Assembly (NCBI GenBank): GCA_900473045.1 | Contig: UCKS01000007.1 | Location: 253,122-317,121, forward strand | Source: Hyphomicrobiales bacterium | GTDB lineage: Bacteria > Pseudomonadota > Alphaproteobacteria > Rhizobiales > Rhizobiaceae | Length of the DNA stretch: 64,000 bases | Direction of reading: 5' to 3' | Shown: positions 45,455 through 54,023 of the stretch, piece after piece | Numbering within the stretch: the stretch's first letter is position 1 | Layout of the letters: each line of letters begins with the position of its first letter | Made by a program: the position numbers and the translations under genes | Notes under the pieces: generated by a model | Told to the model about the DNA's origin: nothing | The model's database searches: none | The model's input: only the letters and a program-made list of their open reading frames with translations

Positions 45455-45484
45455 AAGGCGCTACCGCGAGGTGGCGCCTTTTGC
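45455..45484 (+). terminator. Terminator after the PRC-barrel gene
   Basis: AAGGCGCTACC pairs with GGTGGCGCCTT (one G-U) around GCGA, then TTTTG. It lies 31 bp after the stop. Confidence 0.85.
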
Positions 45485-45603
45485 ATAGTGAGGTTGCTGG
45501 TTCACGAGACGACATACGCCTGCGTCTTCCTCGCCCTTATGGCGAGAATCCGGCGGCGGCGCGGCTGCGGCGCTAAAGACCCTCTTCACGCGCGGACGCT
45601 GGC

Positions 45604-47652
45604 TCAGAACAACACCCCATACCGCAAAGCATCATATATCCCCGCGTGAATATTTCGGCTGGCGACGGCGTCGCCGATTCGGAACAGGTCGAATTCTCCA
45701 TCCGGGTTGCGCATCCGGATCGGGTTTTCCTGGCGGATCAGGGCCTTGTAGTCCACCGCACCGAGATTGCGCGATAAGGGCTTCAGTTCGAGGTAGAGGT
45801 CTGCCATCGGTAAAGTTCCGTGTTCGACGACCACCTGGGCAACGCGGCGCTCCATCGAGGTATGTTCCGAATAGTCGGAGCCCAGCACCGCCACCAGCTG
45901 GTTGCCCTCGCGGCGCACCGATTTCAGCCTTGTGTTGATCGTCACCCGCACATTCTTTTCCGCAAAGGCCTTGGCATAGGGCACATGGTTCATGCCGCCG
46001 ATTTCCGGCGCGAACATGCGTTCCGGCGAGACGATCTCCAGCTCGGCACCGGTGGCCGCGATCATTTCCGCCGCGGTCATGCCGGTATGGGCGCCGTTGT
46101 CGTCATAGAGCAGGACCGGGCCTTCCGCCTTGATGGCACCGGCGATGATATCCCAGCTGGACACGACCAGGTCGTCACCTGCTTCCAGCAGCGGATTTTG
46201 CGCGATGCCGCCGGTGGCGATGACGACGAGGTCGGGTTTTCGCTCCAGAATGTCACCCGCTTCGGCAAAGACATTATAGCGAATGGGAACGCCGAGCCTC
46301 TCCAGTTCCGACAGGCGCCAATCCACGATGCCGATCATTTCCTTGCGGCGCGGATTGCGGGCAGCCAGCAGGATCTGGCCGCCAGCCTCGCCGGTTGCCT
46401 CCAATATCTCAACCGAGTGGCCGCGTTCGGCCAGCACGCGGGCGGCTTCAAGCCCTGCCGGTCCGGCGCCGACAACCACCGCCTTTCGCACCGGTCCGGT
46501 TGTCTTCGAGATCACATGCGGGATGGTTGCTTCGCGGCCGGTGGCCGCATTGTGAATACAGAGCGCACCACCGCCTTCATAGATGCGGTCGAGACAATAG
46601 GTTGCACCGACGCAGGGGCGGATCTGGTTTTCACGGCCCTCGATGATCTTTTTGACGATATGCGGATCGGCGATATGGGCGCGGGTCATGCCGACCATGT
46701 CGAGCTTGCCCTCGGCGATCGCATGGCGGGCGGTGGCGACATCGGCGATGCGGGCCGCGTGAAAGACCGGGAATTTGGTGGCGGCGCGGACATCACCGGC
46801 AAAATCCAGATGTGGCGATGCGGCCATGCCCTGGATCGGGATGACATTGGTCAGATGGGCATCATGATCGATATGACCGCGAATAATATTGAGGAAATCG
46901 ACCTTGCCGGACCCGGCCAGCCGCTTGGCGATCCCGACGCCCTCCTCCTTCGACAGGCCGATATCCCACTGCTCATCGGCCACCATGCGGATGCCGACAA
47001 TGAAATCTGGCCCGACGGCCTTGCGCACGGCATCGAGCACCATGTCGGAAAAGCGCATGCGATTGTCGAGCGAGCCGCCGAATTCGTCGTCGCGATGGTT
47101 GGTGGCGGGAGACCAGAAGCCATCCATCAGATGACCGTAGGCTTCGAACTCGATGCCATCGAGCCCGGCCGCCTGCATGCGCTGGGCGGCGCTGGCATAA
47201 TCGCCGACGATGCGCTCGATGTCCCAGTCTTCGATCTCTTTCGGAAAGGCCCGGTGAGCGGCTTCGCGCACGGGCGACGGCGACAGCACCGGCAGCCAGT
47301 CGCCTTTGTTCCAGCCGGTGCGGCGGCCGAGATGGGTGAGCTGGATCATCACGGCGGCGCCGTGCTCATGACAGTCGTCGGCAATCTTCTTCAGCCACGG
47401 CACGATCTCGTCGGAATAGGCATAGAGATTGCCAAACGCCGGTGGCGAATCCTCCGACACGATCGCCGAACCCGCCGTCATGGTCAGTGCGATGCCGCCC
47501 TTGGCCTTTTCGAGATGATAGAGCCGGTAGCGGTCCTTCGGCATGCCGTCTTCGGAATAGGCCGGCTCATGCGACGTCGACATGATCCGGTTTTTCAGCG
47601 TCAGGTGTTTGAGCTGGTACGGCTGGAGAAGCGGGTCTTTTGTGTTGATCAT
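45604..47652 (-). CDS. Old-yellow-enzyme/FAD flavoprotein, probable N-methyl demethylase
   Basis: About 682 residues in two parts: an FMN TIM barrel (about 1-370; LLQPYQLKHLTLKNRIMSTS) and an FAD/NAD(P) module (about 385-660; KAVVVGAGPAGLEAARVLAE). This is the trimethylamine dehydrogenase/2,4-dienoyl-CoA reductase plan, closest by memory to dimethylglycine or N-methylproline demethylases. The Fe-S region reads RPCVGATYCLDRIYEGGGAL then Cys: the middle Cys of CxxCxxC is Ala. It is on the same strand as the MttB-like gene 221 bp upstream, with a palindromic repeat between. Substrate is inferred as a methylated amine. Confidence 0.85.
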   Translation of the reverse strand: MINTKDPLLQPYQLKHLTLKNRIMSTSHEPAYSEDGMPKDRYRLYHLEKAKGGIALTMTAGSAIVSEDSPPAFGNLYAYSDEIVPWLKKIADDCHEHGAAVMIQLTHLGRRTGWNKGDWLPVLSPSPVREAAHRAFPKEIEDWDIERIVGDYASAAQRMQAAGLDGIEFEAYGHLMDGFWSPATNHRDDEFGGSLDNRMRFSDMVLDAVRKAVGPDFIVGIRMVADEQWDIGLSKEEGVGIAKRLAGSGKVDFLNIIRGHIDHDAHLTNVIPIQGMAASPHLDFAGDVRAATKFPVFHAARIADVATARHAIAEGKLDMVGMTRAHIADPHIVKKIIEGRENQIRPCVGATYCLDRIYEGGGALCIHNAATGREATIPHVISKTTGPVRKAVVVGAGPAGLEAARVLAERGHSVEILEATGEAGGQILLAARNPRRKEMIGIVDWRLSELERLGVPIRYNVFAEAGDILERKPDLVVIATGGIAQNPLLEAGDDLVVSSWDIIAGAIKAEGPVLLYDDNGAHTGMTAAEMIAATGAELEIVSPERMFAPEIGGMNHVPYAKAFAEKNVRVTINTRLKSVRREGNQLVAVLGSDYSEHTSMERRVAQVVVEHGTLPMADLYLELKPLSRNLGAVDYKALIRQENPIRMRNPDGEFDLFRIGDAVASRNIHAGIYDALRYGVLF

Positions 47653-47688
47653 GATCTCGGGGCTCAATTTACAAATTTCATGCGGTTA

Positions 47689-47868
47689 TACCCCTCACCA
47701 AGCGCGCCCAGGCACTCAGCTTCGCTTCGTGCGGGCTTGCTATCCTCTCCCGCAAGGGGAGAGGTAAAATTGAGGCGCCTTCCGCGAGTCTTCCTCTCCC
47801 CTTGCGGGGGAGGATACGAAGGCCGCGAGAGGCAAAGCCGATCGCTTGGCCGAAGTTGGTGAGGGGTA
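47689..47868. repeat. RIME-like palindromic intergenic element
   Basis: A 180-bp imperfect palindrome. Outer ends are TACCCCTCACCAA and its complement TTGGTGAGGGGTA. Inside, two hairpins (CCTCTCCCGCAAGGGGAGAGG and its inverted partner near 47790-47815) mirror each other. It fills nearly the whole gap between the MttB-like gene and the flavoprotein gene. Such elements are known from rhizobia as intergenic mosaic elements; membership here is by resemblance. Confidence 0.8.
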
Positions 47869-47873
47869 ACCTC

Positions 47874-49427
47874 TCAATACCAGGCATCCGCCATGCTGTT
47901 CTTGCGTCGCGTCATATACTCTGCCAGTGCCTCGTCGATTGCCACGTCCAGGGGCGGCGCTTCGTATTCGGCCAGCGTCTTTTTCCAGCGTTTGTTGGCG
48001 CGTGCCGCCATGTCGGTCGAGCCGCCCTCCTCGCTCCACTTCTCGAAGGGCTCGTTGTCGGAGAGGGCGGAATCCCAGAATGCCGTCTGGTAATTGCGCA
48101 TCGTGTGGTCGCAGCCGAGGAAATGGCTGCCAGGCCCGACCTGCAGGAAGGCGTCCATGGCGAGCGTGTTGTCGTCCACCACCACGCCTGCAAGGTAAGA
48201 ATGCAGCGCGCCGCAGAAATCCGTGTCCATGACGAATTTCTCGTAGGACATGGCCAGCAGCCCATCGAGGAAGCCGGCGGAATGCAGGATGAAATTGGCG
48301 CCGCAATGCACGGCCGACAGCATCGACATGACGCCTTCCTGCATCGCCTGCCCATCCGGCAGTTTCGAATTGGAGAAATTGCCGGCGCAGCGCAATGGCA
48401 GTTTCAGCCGCCGGGCGAGCTGGCCAATGACCATGGAGCCGATAGCCGGTTCCGGCGTGCCGAAGGTCGGCGAGCCCGAGCGCAGCGACATCGAAGAGAG
48501 GAAATTGCCGAAGATCACCGGCGCGCCTTTGCGCTCCAGCTGCGTCAGCGCACACCCGGCCAGCGTCTCGGCATAGGACTGGGCAATCGCCCCGGCATTG
48601 GTGACCGGCCCCATGGCGCCGCCGAGGATGAAGGGCACGATGACGGCCGCCTGGTTGGCGCGGGCATAGGCGCGCAGCGATCTGGTCATGGTGCCGTCCC
48701 AGACGAGCGGCGAGTTGACGTTGACATTGCCAAGAATGACGCAGTTGCGGTCGACGAAATCGCGGCCGAAGGCGATCCGCGCCATGTCGATCGAATCCTC
48801 CGCCCGGTCTTCCGCCGTGATCGAGCCCATGAAGGCACGATCGGAATATTTGATATGGCTATAGACCATGTCGAGATGGCGCTTGTTGACGGGAACGTCG
48901 ACCGGCTCGCAGATCGTGCCGCCGGAATGGTGCAGCCACGGGCTCGACTGGGCGAGCTTGATGAAATTACGGAAATCCTCCAGCGTGCCGTAGCGGCGGC
49001 CCTTGTCGAGATCCATGACGAAAGGCGAGCCATAGGCCGGGGAGAAGACAACGTTCCTGCCGCCGATCTCGACATTGTGGGCGGGATTGCGGGCATGCTG
49101 GGTAAACTGGGCGGGTGCCGTCGAGACGATCTCGTTGAGCATGCCCGGCTCGAAGCGGACGAGCACGCCGTCCACCTTAGCCCCTGCGCGCTTCCAGTGA
49201 TCGATGGATGCGGGATCATCGCGAAACTCGATGCCGACTTCCGACAGGATCCGGTCGGCGACGCGCTCGATCTTCTGCAGGTTTTCTTCGCTCAAGATAT
49301 CATAGGTCGGGATGTTGCGGGCGATATAGGGAACGCCGGCAATCTTTGCCGCATTATCGCGCCTGGCCGGGCGGGCGGACCGCGAGCGTCTTGCCGGTTC
49401 GACTTCGGTATCCACGAGCGTTTCCAT
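47874..49427 (-). CDS. MttB-superfamily (trimethylamine methyltransferase-like) protein
   Basis: A 517-residue protein of normal MttB length. It has EENLQKIERVADRILSEVGI and EFRDDPAS near the start, then SPAYGSPFVMDLDKGRRYGT, FLSSMSLRSGSPTFGTPEPA and VGPGSHFLGCDHTMRNYQ. The frame is uninterrupted, so it is not a pyrrolysine-coding mttB; it belongs to the non-pyrrolysine branch that includes glycine betaine methyltransferase. GGAGG precedes the ATG. No corrinoid protein or reactivation gene is within the window. It is divergent from a LysR gene and upstream of a demethylase-like flavoprotein, suggesting use of a methylated amine. Confidence 0.9.
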   Translation of the reverse strand: METLVDTEVEPARRSRSARPARRDNAAKIAGVPYIARNIPTYDILSEENLQKIERVADRILSEVGIEFRDDPASIDHWKRAGAKVDGVLVRFEPGMLNEIVSTAPAQFTQHARNPAHNVEIGGRNVVFSPAYGSPFVMDLDKGRRYGTLEDFRNFIKLAQSSPWLHHSGGTICEPVDVPVNKRHLDMVYSHIKYSDRAFMGSITAEDRAEDSIDMARIAFGRDFVDRNCVILGNVNVNSPLVWDGTMTRSLRAYARANQAAVIVPFILGGAMGPVTNAGAIAQSYAETLAGCALTQLERKGAPVIFGNFLSSMSLRSGSPTFGTPEPAIGSMVIGQLARRLKLPLRCAGNFSNSKLPDGQAMQEGVMSMLSAVHCGANFILHSAGFLDGLLAMSYEKFVMDTDFCGALHSYLAGVVVDDNTLAMDAFLQVGPGSHFLGCDHTMRNYQTAFWDSALSDNEPFEKWSEEGGSTDMAARANKRWKKTLAEYEAPPLDVAIDEALAEYMTRRKNSMADAWY

Positions 49428-49517
49428 GATCGGCCTCCCCTTTTCTCGGTCGAGGCTAGCTGTGAAAAAGATCAGTGTAACGCTGGAAAAATTGGAGACA
49501 TGCTATAAGCTGCACTT

Positions 49518-50441
49518 ATGGAAACCCTGCGCCGCCTGCTGCCCTCCGCCTCCAGCCTGATCGTCTTCGAGGCGGCCGGGCGACATCAGAATTTCACTCG
49601 CGCCGCCAATGAACTGGCAATGACGCAGGCCGCTGTCTCCTATGCCATTCGCGGGCTTGAAGAGCAGCTCGGCGTGCCGCTGTTTCACCGGGTGCATCGC
49701 GCCGTGCAGTTGACGGAAGCTGGCGAAAAATTCCATGCCGACGTCTCGCTCGGCCTGTCGCGTATCCAGAAATCGGCCGAGGAAATCCGCGCCAAGCGCC
49801 GCGAGACCAATGTGACGCTCGCCGCCTCGACCGCCTTTGCCTCGATGTGGATGCTGCCACGGCTAACGAAACTGCGCGCGGACCTGCCCGAGATCGACCT
49901 GCGCATCCAGACCAGCGTGCGCGATCTGGATCTGGAGGAAGAGCCGATCCCGCTTGCCATCCGCGGTGGCGGCGATCCGGTCAACTGGCCGCGGTATCAC
50001 ACGGCCCTTTTGGCACCCGAGGTGATCTGTGCGGTTGCGTCGCCCGCTTTCGTCGAAGCCAACGGCATGCCGCAGCGGCCGGCCGATCTGCTGAAACATC
50101 CGTTGATCCATCTGGAGGAGCCGGTCCGGCAGGCCTATAGCTGGCAGGAATGGTTTGCCAGCGCCGGCGTGTCCTATCCTGCCAAAGCACGGCGGCTGAC
50201 ATTGAATGATTACGTTCTGGTCATCCAGGCAGTGCTTGCCGGCGAAGGCGTCGCGCTCGGCTGGAACCATCTGATCGAGCGGCAGGTCCGCTCGGGCGCG
50301 CTCGTTCCGGTCGGCAATCATGTGCTGAAGACGGATCTGGCCTTCTACGTCGTCTGGCCGCGCTCGCGTGAACTGAACCAGCAGGCTCGCCGGGTGCGCG
50401 ACTGGCTGCTGGAGGAAGGGCGCCGGGAGCGGGAGAGCTGA
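49518..50441 (+). CDS. LysR-family regulator, GcvA-like
   Basis: A 307-residue LysR protein. The DNA-binding part is LIVFEAAGRHQNFTRAANEL / MTQAAVSYAIRGLEEQLGVP, with the 14-residue opening typical of the GcvA group. The effector domain holds TAFASMWMLPRLTKLRADLP. It is divergent from the MttB-like gene with 90 bp between starts, the classical LysR arrangement, and so probably controls it. No strong ribosome site precedes the ATG. It converges with the GGDEF-EAL gene, 7 bp apart. Confidence 0.92.
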   Translation: METLRRLLPSASSLIVFEAAGRHQNFTRAANELAMTQAAVSYAIRGLEEQLGVPLFHRVHRAVQLTEAGEKFHADVSLGLSRIQKSAEEIRAKRRETNVTLAASTAFASMWMLPRLTKLRADLPEIDLRIQTSVRDLDLEEEPIPLAIRGGGDPVNWPRYHTALLAPEVICAVASPAFVEANGMPQRPADLLKHPLIHLEEPVRQAYSWQEWFASAGVSYPAKARRLTLNDYVLVIQAVLAGEGVALGWNHLIERQVRSGALVPVGNHVLKTDLAFYVVWPRSRELNQQARRVRDWLLEEGRRERES

Positions 50442-50448
50442 GGAGGTC

Positions 50449-51810
50449 TCAGACCGCGACGCACAGTGCCGGGCCGGTTTCGCGATATTTTTCGGCGAGA
50501 TAACGCAGCGTCGTGACGGAATCGGCCGGCTTGCCGTAGAAATAGCCCTGCCCCATGCCGCAGCCGAGACCTTTCAGCTTCAGCGCCTCGGAGAAATCCT
50601 CGATGCCTTCGGCGACGACTTCCAGGTTGAGGCCATCGCACATGGCGATGATCGCCTTGACGATATGCTCGGATGCCCGGTCGGCGGAGATGCGCGAGAC
50701 GAAGGCACGGTCGACCTTGACCTTGTCGAAGGAAAAATCCCGCAGCCGGCCAAGGCTTGATTGCCCCGTGCCGAAATCGTCGAGCGAAATGCGCACGCCG
50801 ACGGCGCGAAGTTCAGTGACGATCTTCTGAGCCACATCCGCATCGGTCATGACGGCGGTCTCGGTAATTTCGAGTTCCAGCCGGCGCGGATCGAGGCCGG
50901 CACGCTGGATGATCGACAGGACGTTGGTGGCGGTCATCGGGTCCATCAGCTGTGCCGACGACAGATTGAAGGACAGAAACAATTCCTTCGGCCAGAGCAG
51001 CGCCGTCTCGGCCGCCTTGCGCAGCAGCGTCTCGGACAGGGAATCGATGAAGCCGCGTTCTTCGGCGAGCGGCACGAAGACGGCCGGGGAGACGTAACCG
51101 AGATCGGGATCGCACCAGCGGGCGAGCGCTTCGAAACCAACCACCATCTCGGTTTTCAGATTGACGATCGGCTGGAAATGCACATCGACCTCGTCGGCGA
51201 TGATGGCGTTGCGCAGCGCCTGTTCCAGCTGCGTCGCACGTTTCATCTCCTGGGCAATTTCCTGGGAGTAGACCGTGATCTGGCCGCGGCCGCGGCGCTT
51301 GGAACGATAGAGCGCGGTGTCCGCGCTCTTCAGAAGCTCCTCGAATTCCTCGCCGGCGAAGGGGTAAACCGCGAAACCGAAAGATGCGGACAGGCGAACA
51401 TTACGATCGCCGAGATCGAAGGGCGCCGACAGCACCTCTTTCAGCATAAGGCCGATCTTCTCGGCAGCCTTGCGCTCGAACACCAGTGGCAAGACGAAGG
51501 CGAACTCGTCGCCGCCAGCGCGAATGACGGTCGCGCCATCCGGCACGCAGGCAAGCAGGCGGCTCGCCACCTGGCAAAGGATTTCATCACCGGCCGCGGG
51601 GCCGAAGAGATCGTTGATCGGCTTGAACCCGTCGAGATTGGCAAGGCCGATGGTAAACGGCGCGGGATCGCTGGCGCGATCGGCAGCAATTTCACGTACC
51701 TTGTCACGCAGCCTGTAGGAATTGCCCAACCCCGTCAGCGGATCGGTGTAGGCCATTGCATGCAAATCATTGCGGCTGATGTGCTGAGACGGTGTTTCAG
51801 CAGAATTCAT
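50449..51810 (-). CDS. Soluble GGDEF-EAL protein
   Basis: A 453-residue protein without membrane segments or a sensor domain. GGDEF domain at about residues 18-180 (YTDPLTGLGNSYRLRD, IRAGGDEFAFVLPL) with an intact GGDEF but no RxxD five residues before it. EAL domain at about 190-440 with VGFEALARWCDPDLG, SFNLSSAQL, ELEITETAVM, SLDDFGTGQSSL, KVDRAF, AEGIED and GQGYFYGKP, all the metal-binding pieces. It may make or break cyclic di-GMP, or both. An inverted repeat lies upstream at 51911-51928. Confidence 0.93.
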   Translation of the reverse strand: MNSAETPSQHISRNDLHAMAYTDPLTGLGNSYRLRDKVREIAADRASDPAPFTIGLANLDGFKPINDLFGPAAGDEILCQVASRLLACVPDGATVIRAGGDEFAFVLPLVFERKAAEKIGLMLKEVLSAPFDLGDRNVRLSASFGFAVYPFAGEEFEELLKSADTALYRSKRRGRGQITVYSQEIAQEMKRATQLEQALRNAIIADEVDVHFQPIVNLKTEMVVGFEALARWCDPDLGYVSPAVFVPLAEERGFIDSLSETLLRKAAETALLWPKELFLSFNLSSAQLMDPMTATNVLSIIQRAGLDPRRLELEITETAVMTDADVAQKIVTELRAVGVRISLDDFGTGQSSLGRLRDFSFDKVKVDRAFVSRISADRASEHIVKAIIAMCDGLNLEVVAEGIEDFSEALKLKGLGCGMGQGYFYGKPADSVTTLRYLAEKYRETGPALCVAV

Positions 51811-51910
51811 AAACGCATTCCCAGGATTGGATCAAGCAGTGTCAGGAGCAGACGATGGGCATGGAGAGTTAAGATTTCGAAAGCGCTTCTTCCTCTCTTT
51901 CCGCATCCTT

Positions 51911-51928
51911 CTCCCTAATTCTAGGGAG
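51911..51928. promoter_or_regulatory. Inverted repeat upstream of the GGDEF-EAL gene
   Basis: CTCCCTA-ATTC-TAGGGAG, perfect 7-bp arms, about 100 bp before the GGDEF-EAL start. It lies in the 196-bp gap to the PAS-receiver gene. It could be an operator or, less likely, a terminator for the upstream gene; no T run follows. Confidence 0.45.
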
Positions 51929-52006
51929 TTGACATCAATATGGTTCAACCCCGTGCTTTTACTGGCCTTTCCCGTCATATTTTAGTGCCTGCGAACACAT
52001 CGAACC

Positions 52007-53743
52007 TCAGCCCACGAGGCGTTCGGCTTTGGTGCTGACAAACTTGCGGTAGACGGCCTCGAGCATGTCTGGACTGATCGGCTTGGTGATGTAATCATCC
52101 ATGCCGGCCAGCTTGCTTTGTTCGATATCGATATCGAGCGCCTGTGCCGTGACGGCGATGATGGGCGTCTGGAAGACCGCATTTTTCTCAAGCGCGCGGA
52201 TGGCGCGCGTCGCATCAAATCCATTCATCACCGGCATCGAGACATCCATCAAGACCAGGTTCGGCCGGTATTGCTGCCACAGCTTGACGGCCTCCTCGCC
52301 ATTGGCGGCGATACGATAGGATATGCCAAGCCCTTCAAGGATCTGCGCAAAGACGAACTGGTTGATTTCATTGTCTTCGGCGACCACGACCTCGACTTCA
52401 GGCATCGGGCGCCCGGTCAGGGTTGTGTCCGGCACAATGATTTCCCAATCAACGGGACCATCGGCGTTCACCGGGGGCACAGCGCCGACGCCGTTTTCGC
52501 AGAGCGAAAGGATCTCGGCGCGCAGTTCGACCGCCTTCCAGTCCCTGGCGATCACCAGGGATGGAGAGATCGTCCAGCTTGCGGCCGCAGCCAGCGCATC
52601 CGTCATCGTGCCGTCGATCAAAAGGGCATCGATCGTGATGCCGCGCGCCATGCACGCGTCTTTGAATGCTGCAAGTTCGATGCTGTTTCTGACCGCGCAG
52701 GTATCGAAACCCCAGCGGCGCAACTGCGGCACCATGCTGATTTCAAGAGCGGCTGCTGATGTCAGCAAGAGGATTTTCTGCTTGTCCTTCATGTCGGGGT
52801 CGATGATGGCGCCGGCTTCGACCAGATGCTGCATGTCGATCGAGCGGAAGGGATCATAGCAATTCTGCGCAGGAACGAAGGCGCTGTAATCCTTGACGTC
52901 CAATGGCGACCGGCCGGAGGTGATGTCGTCGAGGCCGCTATAGCCGACGACAAGATCGGTCACATCGTTCATGCAGGTGACCAGCAGATATTTGCCGGGA
53001 TCACCGATGCGAAACTTGCGGGTGACGACCCAGAGATCCTCGCCATCGGCCTGAACGATCTGTTCCGGCTGGCAGTAAATACCGCCAGTCTCCAGCGTTT
53101 CCCGGTCGGAACGCTCGAACTTTTCGGCCAGATCCGGCTCGAGAAGATCCCAGACGGACCGCCCGAGGATGGCGTCGGCCGTCATGCCGTGGATGGCACA
53201 GAATGCCTTGTTGACACCGATATAGCTGAGGTTGCGATCCTTGACGCAGATCGGATTGGGCAGGCAATCGAGGATGCCCTCGGTGAGTTCGACGCGCTCC
53301 ACGTCGAGTTGCATCTGCTCTTCGCGCTTCTTTTGTTCGGAGACATCGCTGATCGCGACGATGCCGAGGCCGCTCGACAGGCGCCGCTTGCGCACATTGA
53401 TCCAGCGGTGGCGGCCGATGCGCTCGACGACGTCGCAACGCTCGCGCCAGTGATGCGACAGATGTTCGGAAATCCATTCGTCACGATTGGCATGGCGGCG
53501 GCTGGTCTCGGGCGCCGTGCCGCTGCGGACGCCGGAATCGAAGATCGCGCCGAGAAAATCCTTCAGCCGCGTTCCAGCCTCCAGAAAATGCGCCGGAATA
53601 GGATAGAACTGAAGAATGGGGCGTGTCGCAAAAACAATCTCATCATTCTTGTCGCAGACAAGAATGGCCAAGCCGAGCGCGTCAGACGTCGCCTCAAGCA
53701 CAGTTTTCGGGATGTTCGCGCCGAAAGACGCTACATCATTCAT
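52007..53743 (-). CDS. PAS-PAS-receiver protein without kinase core
   Basis: A 578-residue protein. PAS-like domains at about residues 10-135 and 155-275 (LGLAILVCDKNDEIVFATRP, LPNPICVKDRNLSYIGVNKA) are followed by a degenerate receiver-like region (about 325-435: KILLLTSAAAL, ALLIDGTMT) and a full C-terminal receiver (about 450-570) with EDNEIN, phospho-acceptor Asp500 in NLVLMDVSMPVMNG, VTAQA and YITKPIS. No histidine kinase dimerisation or ATPase domain is present, though the order otherwise matches hybrid kinases. It needs a separate kinase or phosphotransfer partner. Start 53743 is the first ATG with the family-like N-terminus. Confidence 0.85.
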   Translation of the reverse strand: MNDVASFGANIPKTVLEATSDALGLAILVCDKNDEIVFATRPILQFYPIPAHFLEAGTRLKDFLGAIFDSGVRSGTAPETSRRHANRDEWISEHLSHHWRERCDVVERIGRHRWINVRKRRLSSGLGIVAISDVSEQKKREEQMQLDVERVELTEGILDCLPNPICVKDRNLSYIGVNKAFCAIHGMTADAILGRSVWDLLEPDLAEKFERSDRETLETGGIYCQPEQIVQADGEDLWVVTRKFRIGDPGKYLLVTCMNDVTDLVVGYSGLDDITSGRSPLDVKDYSAFVPAQNCYDPFRSIDMQHLVEAGAIIDPDMKDKQKILLLTSAAALEISMVPQLRRWGFDTCAVRNSIELAAFKDACMARGITIDALLIDGTMTDALAAAASWTISPSLVIARDWKAVELRAEILSLCENGVGAVPPVNADGPVDWEIIVPDTTLTGRPMPEVEVVVAEDNEINQFVFAQILEGLGISYRIAANGEEAVKLWQQYRPNLVLMDVSMPVMNGFDATRAIRALEKNAVFQTPIIAVTAQALDIDIEQSKLAGMDDYITKPISPDMLEAVYRKFVSTKAERLVG

Positions 53744-54023
53744 TGCATAGCCCTCATATAACCTTGGCGGCTTCTTTTTCCGGGACATGCTGACGAACGC
53801 GCCTATCAGGCCGTATCTGGGGTTCCGTTCCCGGGCGGACAGCTGCGCCACAGGCTCCAAATGACAAAACCTGTGCTCATTCAGGTTGTCGCCGACCGTC
53901 GCAGCTTTGTATTAAGGCCAGATTAAACCCGGCCGAATTTGTCACAGACCCACACCTCGACACAGCCGGGGATAGACCCTCCAGCGCACTTTTCATGTGC
54001 TACCGAATCCCGGACAATAGATC

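Noticed and set aside
45820-47862. 680-codon plus-strand frame opposite the flavoprotein
   Set aside because: The minus-strand protein has clear FMN, FAD and cysteine motifs; the plus frame is an antisense shadow and runs into the palindromic repeat.
47802-49508. 568-codon plus-strand frame opposite the MttB-like gene
   Set aside because: No domain, no start signal; the MttB-like frame is full family length with GGAGG upstream.
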